Source: Neurospora crassa OR74A
Taxonomy: Eukaryota; Ascomycota; Sordariomycetes; Sordariales; Sordariaceae
Assembly: GCF_000182925.2 (NCBI RefSeq)
Contig: NC_026504.1
Coordinates: 3,720,001-3,784,000, forward strand
Reading direction: 5' to 3'
DNA length: 64,000 nt
In this document: positions 55,471 through 64,000 of the stretch, one piece after another
Layout: each line of letters opens with the position of its first letter
Position numbering within the stretch: the first letter of the stretch is position 1
Program-made: the position numbers and the translations under genes
The notes under the pieces: generated by a model
Databases searched by the model: none
What the model was told of the DNA's origin: nothing
Seen by the model: the letters and a program-made list of their open reading frames with translations, nothing else

Positions 55471-58400
55471 CTAAGAAAGCAGCTTCATAATATCAGCCAT
55501 CCTCGTCTCCTTGACCTTCTTCTTACCATCCTGCTTTTCCTGGAAAGCTTTGCCGACCAACTCTCTCTTCTCCTTCTGAATGTCAAGCACACGTTCTTCA
55601 ATCGAATTGTCCATGACCAGTCTCCACACTGTCGTCGGCCTGGTTTGACCAAGACGATGGACTCGGTCGACAGCTTGATCTTCGATGGCGGGTGCCCACC
55701 AGCTGTCAGCAAGAATGACAGTGTCAGCTGAAACCAAATTCAAGCCCACGCTGCACACGCCCAAGCTAGCCAGCAAGATACGCGTGTTGGGGTCGTAGTC
55801 TAGGGCGCGGATGGCGGCGTCGCGCTGGGCGGCGTTCATGCTGCCGTCGATCCGGGTGTAAGTGTACCCGGCTTCGTCTAGCTGGTGTTGGATGATGGTG
55901 AGGAAGGAGGTCCATTGACTGAAGATGATAATTTTGGAACCTTCTTTATCAAGGGTGCCTTTGACAAGCGCCAACACAGCTTCGGTCTTGGAGCTCTTGG
56001 TCTCAGATTCAAGTTCCTCTTCGTCCTGAGTGGCCGAGTGCTCGGGCGCTGGTTCAAGAAGTTTGTCTTCCGAGAGGGGAGCGCGGCACATGGGGCACTT
56101 TTGCTGCACTTCAATGACCTTGTCAATACAACCTCGACAAAAGACGTGCTTGCAATGTGTGATGATCGGGTTGCTCAGCGGGTCAATGCAGATAGGACAC
56201 TCCTCTTGACTCTCAATGTAGAGTTGAAGTGCCTGTTGCAGAATGGCGCGGTTTTCATCGGTGAGATCAACCACATCTTTGTCTGCGAGAAGCTCGAGAA
56301 CTTCTGTGATGCGCTTTTTGCACAACACCCAATGATTGCAACTAGAGTCTGGTTAGCATCTTCACTATGCTCAACACCTTGGATTACCTACGTTTGTCGA
56401 AGCCTTAGCAGTCTCTCCAGGACACCCTGAAATTGTCCCTGTGAGCGCTTCGACTGCGTCCGGTAGTTTTCCAGAACGCCCTGTGCCTCAGACCTGATCC
56501 ATGTGTTAGCTCGCTAGCATTGTGAAGATTAGAAGATGCGGCGGAGCTTACAGTAAAGCATCGTACTTCTTCTGCTCATCGGGCCAGAAGGTGATGCGAG
56601 ACATGTGTTCTGTCTTCTCCGGAAGCTTCAAATCAACAAACTTCATATCCTTCTTTCTGCGAATGCAGAGATCTTTCATTAAACTTTTCAACAGAGCTTC
56701 ACCCTTGGGCTCCCCGTTGGCAAGTGGTCTTGTGAGAACAGTGTTGAAGATTTCTGACTGTTCAATTCCGCCTGTTATGCGGAGAAACTTGAGTAACGAA
56801 TGCAAATCACGGATCGAGTTTATGCTACGTGGAGAGTCTTGTCAGTACTGCACGTAGAGTCTCCAGATTGTTGATTGTCCAGGGCAACTCACATTGGTGT
56901 TCCGGTAAGTACCCATCTGGACTTGGCTTCCAATTTGCAAGCATTCTGAGCTACTTGGGCTTTGGCATTACGAATGCTAGATCAATTTTGTTAGCATTGT
57001 ACGTAGGGAACCCAGACCATGCATTGTTTGACCCACCTGTGTCCTTCGTCAAGAACCACTCTTCTCCAGCGAGTCTTTACTAGAGCGTCATCGGACAAGG
57101 TTCCGTAGCTGGTAATCACCACATCTTGGTCTTGAAGCGCTTTGGCAAATTCTTTGCGTTTACTTCCATGATATATGACGATCTTTGGCTGATGTTCCTC
57201 GTGAACATGGCGTCTGATCTGCTGCTTCCAGTTACTCATCACACCAACGGGGGCAACGATGAGAGTAGGTCCGGTACCCAGGCCTTCGGTCATGATGAGG
57301 CTGATGATCTGGATAGTTTTGCCGAGGCCCATGTCATCGGCACATATGGCGCCTGACAGTAGCTGTGGGGGAGACTTGTTATAGAAGCCTGTTGCCATGT
57401 TGTGATACCGGCCGTCGGCGGTATGCTGCCAGAGCTGTACTGAGTCGGTAGACCCCTTTGCAGGCATTGTAGGGTTCTCTTTAGAGATCATCCAAGCAAG
57501 GCCTTGAAGCTGATAGGGAAGCAACTTTGCGCGCAACTTTTCGGGCTGGGAAGCCATTGGAAGGTTGGCCAGGTCCTCCTCACTCATGGCGAGGGACTTG
57601 ATCATATCACCCCCGGAGCGGAAGCTGATGACCTCGCTCATCTTGGCCAACTGTTCCATTGTAACTTGGGGCTCCGGCTCTTGCGTTTGGCTAGGGAAGC
57701 CATAGGTACCATTGCCCCTGAGTTCAAGTGTCTGTTTCTTTCTCTGCTCCTCATTTGCTTTGCGTGTCTGGTTGAGTTGGGTGGCTTTGACGAGTTTGTC
57801 CTTTTTCAGCCGTTCCTCGAGCCTGGCTCGTTGAAGTGACGCGCTCGTGCCATAGAAATAGAGTCGAACGGGGCAGTCGTAGAATTCTTTCTCTCCAGTA
57901 AGCATGCCCTCAACTACAAGGTCGCCGTTGTCCTGGATTGAATTAGAAAAGGAAACGGGCGAAGTGAATCGAGGGGTATACTTACCATGTAAGGGGCTAG
58001 CTTGGCAGCAACGGTCCTCGGGATATGACCTATCTGTGTGCCCAACACGTTATCTACACGAATAGCATTGGGGTCGTACTGGTTCTGTGGTTCTCTCTTG
58101 CAGACAACCACTTCACCGGGAGAGGCTACGCCGTTGTAGTATCGCACACCGACAATCTTGCCATCTGTCTTGAATTAGCGTGGAAAGTAGGCAGCAGTCG
58201 GAGGTATGGATTACGAACCGAAATGTCCATAGAATTCGAGGACAGGGCCAGGATCGGCCTGGGTAAGGTCAATGACCTCGGCTTCATCGTCCGACTCGAG
58301 TATGTCGGGCTGGGTGCTGAGCCAGTTCAGGGTGTCATGGATGGCCTGCACATGCTCCGGAGGACGATGCTGCGAGCTCGGAGTTGCTTGGCTGCTACGT

Positions 58401-58666
58401 GCTGAGTAAGTGCTTGTTGCGCCCTGGGTGTTGTGCCTGCTCTGGGCACCCTGTGTGCCTGGTGGCGTTTGCCAAGGTAGTTGCCGTCGTCCGGAACTTG
58501 TTTGGCTCGACGAAGAGAGGCCATTGGTGCTAGTAGACTGTGGGACATACTGTGATTGAGAGGGCCCCGAGGACGAGCTATCAGCGTTCAATCGACGGCG
58601 ACGTGCTTCATCTCGGCGATCGGAAGCAGCCGCTCCGACGCCAGAAGTGTAGGGCCGCTTTGGCAT
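55471..58666 (-). CDS. HIRAN-SNF2-RING helicase of HLTF/Rad5 type
   Basis: Seven exons, 58666..58219, 58164..57986, 57932..57037, 56976..56893, 56824..56552, 56493..56392 and 56341..55471, sum to 2853 nt (950 residues) with all phases consistent. An N-terminal Ser/Gln-rich part precedes a HIRAN domain (about 150-235: VGVRYYNGVASPGE, YDPNAIRV). The SNF2 ATPase follows, with DDMGLGKT near 408-415 (Walker A), DEGH near 505 and LTGTPI. A C3HC4 RING (about 709-746: CPICIDP, HCKHVFCRGC, KCPMCRAPL) is inserted before helicase lobe 2, which ends with DRVHRLGQTRPT (motif VI). In this family HIRAN binds 3'-OH DNA ends, the motor remodels stalled forks and the RING ubiquitinates PCNA. It is nuclear by inference. 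The first donor (GTTCGT) is unusual but needed for the HIRAN frame. Confidence 0.92.
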
Positions 58667-60130
58667 TGTTGCTCAAGGTTGGCAGGATACGTGATGAACC
58701 CGCTCAAAATGCCTTCGTTTGAGGATACCAGAATGTTGTGGTTTCCACTTGTGGAAGAAAAGTTCCGATAAAGAAGAGGAAAATTCGAGCCCCTCCTTCT
58801 ACACTTTTCCAAACTCGCAGACGCAACACAAAGGTTGGAGAATGGGTTAGGTTGGAAATCAACCCTTACCTTCACATGTGCGAGTCGGAGGTTCGAGACA
58901 CCGATGGATTTCCCCACACAGGGGACAACGAACGCGGAATCCTTGTCGCTGCAATGCGAACTCACGTGACTCGCTATCCATGCTCGGTCAAGGGAAGGAT
59001 AAGATAAGAGACTGATAACGTAGGGAATGACGTCACTCCCAAGTGGTTGAACAACCTATGTCCTCAGTTGTTGACGAAGAGCAAACTCGGGGAGATTTTG
59101 GAACTAAACTTTTGGTAAAAAGATATTCAAAAAGTTTTAGGGATGGAATAACTTGAGGTATAGTATGAGACATGGCATTGGGCGCATACACAAGTCAAAG
59201 AAAGAACATACAGTCCGATGCTAGTTTGTTTGTTAGCTTCCGTGGTACACAACGTCCTCGAAATACTGTACCATACTCTGTACACTAGACGGAATCTATC
59301 CAGAACGGTCCCAAACCACGCGAGACAAATCAAAATAGCTATTACCAACGATAAAAGGTTTTAGTCGGATTTTATGTGACATTTTTAACATAAGAAATAG
59401 CCTATCCAAGGTCGGATCACGCATTAGGTGACTACCTATGAAAACGCATAGGAAAGTTGACACGAGGTCTCGAACTAACAACTAAACCAGTACTGTACTG
59501 TGTAGAATAAGCAGTTATCCATAAAAGTGAAGAACACGATAATATGCAAGGGCACAACGACAAACATGATGATACACGTGGCATGTTTCTTTGAAAATAT
59601 ATAAATTTTAATGGTATCCCGTTATCCTGACCATTACGCTGTGTCCAGAGAAGAGCAGAAACGTTTCAGACTTTACCAATTCGTACCTAGACGTACAATA
59701 CATCATGATGAAAGTGTACAAAGAACCAAAGAACTTCCAGCATCATGACCACATCGAAACCTCTCGATATAGCGAGCAGCCTTCCATGCGCTGTATATCA
59801 CAGCAAACTTGAAAAAGTATGCCGACCTGTCAATGGACGACCGACACCAAGACCATCATTTCCGTCATATACACATTGATGCGCTCCGAACGCCGCCGGA
59901 AAGAGAGAAAAAAAGAAAAGAAAAAAAAAAGCAACGCATATATCTGGATCGTTTCTAACCGTCACTGTAAAGATGGAACAAAGCGCAATTGTTAGCCTCC
60001 ATTGACTCTCGCGCAGGTGTGAAATTTTGTTCGTTGATAATTGTCATAAGGGGGAAGAACTTCGACTCGAGCACAAAGTCCCAGCCACCCACACAACTGA
60101 AAGAAGGGAATATTAAGAAAGAGAATTCGC
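58667..60130. other. Intergenic region between two - strand genes
   Basis: About 1.5 kb holds the helicase promoter and the 3' side of the acidic-protein gene. An A-rich stretch (59909-59930) is present. Short frames on the - strand (59127..59348, 59296..59481) have no features. No RNA gene was recognised. Confidence 0.4.
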
Positions 60131-60897
60131 TTACAGCAGAGCCAGCGTGATATCACCATGAATGTGTGCCTTCAACTCGATTTCCACCTCTAAATTGAGG
60201 TCTAATCTCAGCCTGAGTGGGTTCTTGCCTCCACCGCCACCGCCGCCTTGCTGCATCTGCTGTTGTTGTTGCTGCTGCATCAACATCATCTGCTTTTGCT
60301 GTTTCTGCTGCTCCAGCGCTTGCCTCTGGCGGTACGACTTTGGCTCTTCTTCGTCTTCGGAATCCTCTTGGTCGGCGAAGCGGGGACGGCGACGGCGACG
60401 AGGCCTTTCGGCGACCTCCTGATTGCGTTGCTTCTTCTTCCTCTTGTTTTCGTCGCGCATGAACTTGGGCTGCGGAGCTTCCTCGTCCTTGGGTGTGGAA
60501 GGCTGAGACTCTGAGGAAGACTCTTCAATGGTAGCGGTGTGCTTTTTAGCGCTGCCACGTGCTTTCTTTTCCTCTTCCTCTGCCTCGGAATCGTTTTCAG
60601 ACCTGTCGTCGTCGTCGTCATCATCATCATCATCATCATCTTTCTGCTTGTTGTTTACTTGGTTCTGGTTGTCTCGATTTTCGTTATCATCCTCTTCATT
60701 GTTATCGTCGTTGTCATTCTGTTTGACGTTGCTGATTTCTGGATTGGAACCCGTTGTTCCATCCTGAGTTTGCTCCGTGTTTTCATCCTTCTTCTCCGCA
60801 GTATCTGACTTGGGGGCCTGGTCGTTGTTGTTTGGTGTCTGGGCGATGTTAGTTGTCAGTGTCGACCTCACACCGGGAATACACTCACAGGATCCAT
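60131..60897 (-). CDS. Acidic low-complexity protein with conserved LRLRLDLNLEVEI C-terminus
   Basis: Exons 60897..60889 and 60838..60131 give 238 residues, starting MDP then TPNNNDQ. The 50-nt intron has a GTGAGT donor, an ACTAAC branch site and a CAG acceptor. Without that splice, translation could begin at 60871 (MRSTLTT...), a weaker model. The protein is an Asn/Asp/Glu-rich acidic region with twelve Asp in a row, then a basic RPRRRRRPRF patch, a Gln/Met-rich run and eight Gly. It ends in the ordered segment LRLRLDLNLEVEIELKAHIH followed by GDITLALL. That end also occurs in the gene at 63674. No function is known to me. Confidence 0.75.
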
Positions 60898-61914
60898 CTT
60901 CTCTACTGATTATGTGTATTGCCTGCGCAAGGTTGCTATGGTAGGGGTGTCACAAAGACAGAAGGGAAAGGAAAGAGAGATGTTTTGACTTTGCAAATGA
61001 GTTTCTAGAGAACAGCTCGGACAGGAGACTAAAGATTATTGAAAAGGTTGATACCGGTTTAAAGGACATGACACATATTTGGTATCCAGCCTTGCCAATA
61101 ATTCCGGATAGAGGTACCTAATGTGCACAAGGCAGTCCAAGATCATCAACAGGGTCACAGCGCGAAAGAACGGAGCAAAAGTCGGGACCCTGATGCAATC
61201 AACTCAATGTCATCATACCTTGAAGACTGGAACAGAAACACATGGCTTCCAGTCCCACCATAAGACCACCACATGCAGGTAGCTCTCCATCCACTAATCC
61301 ACTGCGCGACGAAGCTGACCTACCCCAGTTTCCCCCAGAGTGACGACATGGGGAGCCGTTTCCCAAGAACTAAAGGCTGTAATGCCGTCCCAAAAACGGA
61401 GCATAATACCCGTTCTGTTGCATAAACCACACGCCCACCTGCTGCGTGTCTGATGAAGCCCTCGCACATCAGACGAAGTCGTCGCAGTAGGTTCTATCGC
61501 GGGGATAAGCGAGCTATGACGTCGAACCGACCTAAAGAGCGGATCTTATTTGGAGATCAAGCTTTTGGAGGGTGGGATCGTGAATGTTACGTGCATTGAG
61601 ATGACATCGAGGCGACAGGGGGGGTGGGGGTGTGGATACAACATCACAGCTACAGCTACTAGGGACGCATCGCCAGGCACGAAACAGTTGAGGTTTGTTA
61701 TGAGAAGAGAAAGAAACGGATGCACGCTAACTGTGGGTAATTATAGTATATGATGGTGTCTCTAAGTGGAAGGAAGCACCTAGTAAAACTACATACCCAA
61801 AAACATTCAACCAAAGCGAACTACATACTACCACATTTTTTGTTCCAAGGCCCAGAAGGACACTCGCTGTTGACAACACAACCAAGCAAACCCCAGCTAC
61901 GGAATCAAGGAGAT
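60898..61914. other. Divergent intergenic region
   Basis: About 1 kb lies between divergent genes. A frame continues upstream of the chosen start of the next gene to 61750, but the conserved-looking protein begins at 61915. A small frame 61550..61753 (+) has no features. Confidence 0.4.
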
Positions 61915-62936
61915 ATGGTTATCGGTCTTCTGATTATTGCGGGAATTCCCACAACAATAGGCGTCTGCGAAGCCTTGAGTGCGCAGAAAAAAGCCAATAA
62001 CGCATCTAAAGAGAAAGCCAAGTTCCAGTTGACAGCCGCTATATCCCTCGATGGAGGACCGTCGGAAGAGTGTTTTTGTGTGTTGAGAGATGGAAGAGTA
62101 AGTTTGGTTTCCATTTCCATTCAGCTGTCATCCAGACTTTTGGATGGAGAAGCGATGAATGACATCAACCCCCCCCATTTCCTGCAACCCCACCATACCT
62201 CTTATGATACCCTTTGGCTTACACGTCTTGACAGTTATGGATCGACCATCCCGACTATCCCATGCCAGGCCATAGGTTTATGGGCTACTACTTCACATAC
62301 CCCTCTGAAGAGAAGCACCTCGGCATGGTGAGCACGATAGCAGATGATCCGCCCATGCTAAACTGGATTTATTGCGATAAGGACACTGGCATGGTCAAGC
62401 ACGGCGGCCGTCAAGCTACCATTGGGCATACCATCGGTCCTTGGTACTGGAGCGATGACGAGACGTGGCTGACGCTCGAAGGGGATACCCTACAGTTTGT
62501 TGCTGTTCAAGACGAGGAAACCCAGAGATGGTGCGTTTACTGGGACAAGGATAGGAAGATCAGGGGATCAAGCGGTAACTATGGTGGAGAGGAAGACTAT
62601 TCAGACGAGGAATCAGAGGAAGAATCGGAAGAGTCAGAAGCGGAAGATAATTCTGAGTTTAGCGGCAGTGAAACCGGGGAACCAAGAAAGCCCATAAAGA
62701 CATTTGAAAAGAAACCCAAAAAGGAAGCTGGAAAGAACGAGGGCCAGCAAACCGGAGGTGGAGACACCAAGGGGAAGAAGACAGAGGTGAAAACGGAGGA
62801 CAAGCAGGATAATGGTGGGGAAGTTCCTCCTGCACTGCCGCAAGTACAGAAGCCTATGAAATGGGTTCCTATCCTGCTGCGTCGTCGAATGCAGTTAGGG
62901 ATGGAAAGCCGATACGTCAAGGGCGCCAATGGCTAG
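61915..62936 (+). CDS. Fungal protein of unknown function with hydrophobic N-terminus
   Basis: Exons 61915..62097 and 62235..62936 give 294 residues, split exactly between codons by a 137-nt intron (GTAAGT...TTGACAG). The N-terminus MVIGLLIIAGIPTTIGVCEA is hydrophobic and could be a membrane anchor or signal. The ordered core (about 35-150) is rich in Trp and Tyr: WIDHPDYPMPGHRFMGYYF, NWIYCDKDT, GPWYWSDDETWLTLEGD, QRWCVYWDKDRKIRGS. The second half is a Glu/Ser acidic tract then a Lys-rich region, ending KWVPILLRRRMQLGMESRYV. To my memory the core belongs to a conserved family of uncharacterised ascomycete proteins. I cannot assign a function. Confidence 0.8.
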
Positions 62937-63673
62937 GAACGTACCTAGGTAGTGGTATGGATCATGCAGGGATAATACAAGAATTGTAATGTGATGAGAT
63001 GGTGGGCTCACTGCATTAGATCGAGATATGTATCGTGAAATGAAGGGTAGCGGTGGTAGGGCCCTGGAATTGTCATCAATGCTGATATTAATCGGGTTTT
63101 TGACGACCAGGGTGGCTTGGGCCGGTCTTGTCACATTTATGCAACCCTGATAGCAAGAAAACGAAAACTGGATTCCAACTTGGTCTTGTCTCCGCTGATG
63201 TTCACCTCATGGCTAAGAAGTCGACCAACTAGGAGAGAGAAGGGGGGGGGAATGGCTGCACAAGGCACCCAACAGCCGACTTTAAGAGCATAAATGATGG
63301 GAAATTCATGGCGCATACTACATGCAGTCCCGTATGGTGGACTTGCATAGCAGAGGCATGTGTGACGGGAATGGGGTGTTGCAACGTCCTCGCCACCAAA
63401 CAGGAGGTAGCCTCACCGGACAACGGGATCTCGATGACTTCATTGCTGAAGCTCGGTTCCCATGGGCCCTGTGTTAGTTTTACCACTCTTTAGACCACAC
63501 CTCAAGATACCCTATTTTAATAAAGGCTCGCTACTGTTTTGGTGGTTGAGACGTTCTGAGAGAGACCGTTCATAAATTCTTTTCTGAAAAGACAACAGTT
63601 CTTGACACCGACCAAATTTCGTACCTTTTTCTTCGGATCTTATATACATCAACATCTATTAAACACCGCCAAA
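62937..63673. other. Intergenic region
   Basis: About 740 bp between two + strand genes. The last 100 bp before the next start are T/C-rich and contain TATATACATC (63641-63650), fitting a promoter and leader. A frame at 63229..63486 (-) is not convincing. Confidence 0.4.
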
Positions 63674-64000
63674 ATGTCTACCCAAAGCGGCTCTGACACC
63701 AGCAAGAAGCCCAAGCGCCAGCCAAAGAAGCAGGCGCAGACCTACGAATCCGAGTCCGAATCCGAGGACTACGCCCCCCCTCCCCGGCGCAAGCGCGGCA
63801 AGAAGCAGGGCCCTCTCGACTCGCTCGCCCTCGACAACGTTAACAACACGGTCGGCGGTCTTACCCAGGGCGTGACGGGCGCGCTGGGTGGCGTTGCTGG
63901 CGGTGCTGTCCAGAATCAACAACAAGGTGGTGGTGGTGGTGGTGGTGGGAAGTCGGACACCTTGAGGCTTCGACTCGACCTCAATCTCGAAGTCGAAATC
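63674..64000 (+). CDS. Partial protein with LRLRLDLNLEVEI motif (3' end outside window)
   Basis: Open from ATG 63674 to the window edge, 109 codons. It has a Lys/Ser-rich start, an acidic ESESESED run, a basic PPPRRKRGKK patch, a Gly/Val-rich segment (VGGLTQGVTGALGGVAGGAV) and eight Gly, then TLRLRLDLNLEVEI at the edge. The layout (acidic, basic, Gly run, then the LRLRLDLNLEVEI end) copies that of the gene at 60131..60897. The two are likely paralogues or at least share a C-terminal domain. Function unknown. Confidence 0.75.
   Translation, partial: MSTQSGSDTSKKPKRQPKKQAQTYESESESEDYAPPPRRKRGKKQGPLDSLALDNVNNTVGGLTQGVTGALGGVAGGAVQNQQQGGGGGGGGKSDTLRLRLDLNLEVEI

Noticed and set aside
59430-59490. 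A tRNA-like B box (AGTTCGAGACC on the - strand)
   Set aside because: No cloverleaf can be formed around it; there is no matching A box or acceptor stem.

Overview
The window looks like nuclear DNA of a filamentous ascomycete, most likely Neurospora or a close Sordariaceae relative. Genes carry short introns (about 50-260 nt) with GTRNGT donors and CTAAC/CTGAC-type branch sites. One gene is a histone H4 variant of the type known from Neurospora. The middle of the window is a transposon graveyard with the signature of repeat-induced point mutation (RIP): CpA/TpG turned into TpA, extreme A+T, and stop codons that are almost all TAA/TAG. Species assignment is inference.

Left arm (1-23253), ordinary gene-bearing DNA: a Cys/His-rich polyQ protein (-, cut by the window edge); about 5 kb without a convincing gene; a membrane-anchored GNAT-type acetyltransferase (+); ribokinase (-); a divergent histone H4 variant in six exons (-); a Svf1-family lipocalin-like protein (-); a 405-bp MITE-like element with TA target duplications; mitochondrial ribosomal protein uL11m (+); a Hal4/Hal5/Npr1-type kinase (+); and the mitochondrial co-chaperonin Hsp10 (+).

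Middle (23254-49929), nested mobile DNA with four 100-N assembly gaps. The outer layer is a Ty1/copia retrotransposon flanked by CACAC duplications. Its 5' LTR is split in two (23254-23405 and 43459-43489); its pol remnants lie at 43.5-49.7 kb and its 3' LTR at 49740-49924. Inside the 5' LTR sits a roughly 20-kb insertion (23406-43450) with imperfect terminal inverted repeats (TAGTCTC...CAGACCC) and an 8-bp duplication, AGCACAAT. It holds a row of decayed reading frames on one strand, one of which I read as DUF6589-like. They are separated by clusters of a dispersed palindrome around CTCTAATTAGAG, and followed by three different tandem-repeat arrays. This multi-gene TIR element is my best candidate for something undescribed.

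Right arm (49930-64000), ordinary DNA again: about 3.3 kb without a convincing gene; an AA9 (GH61) polysaccharide monooxygenase with an unusual Cys-rich C-terminal extension (+); convergent to it a 950-residue HIRAN-SNF2-RING helicase of HLTF/Rad5 type (-); an acidic low-complexity protein (-); a conserved-looking fungal protein of unknown function (+); and the start of a second protein (+) sharing the acidic protein's C-terminal motif.

The host genes are mostly housekeeping (mitochondrial translation and folding, ribose phosphorylation, chromatin, DNA repair, ion or nutrient signalling, lignocellulose attack) and show no operon-like or cluster logic. All coordinates and splice sites were read by eye; family calls rest on recognised motifs, not on searches.
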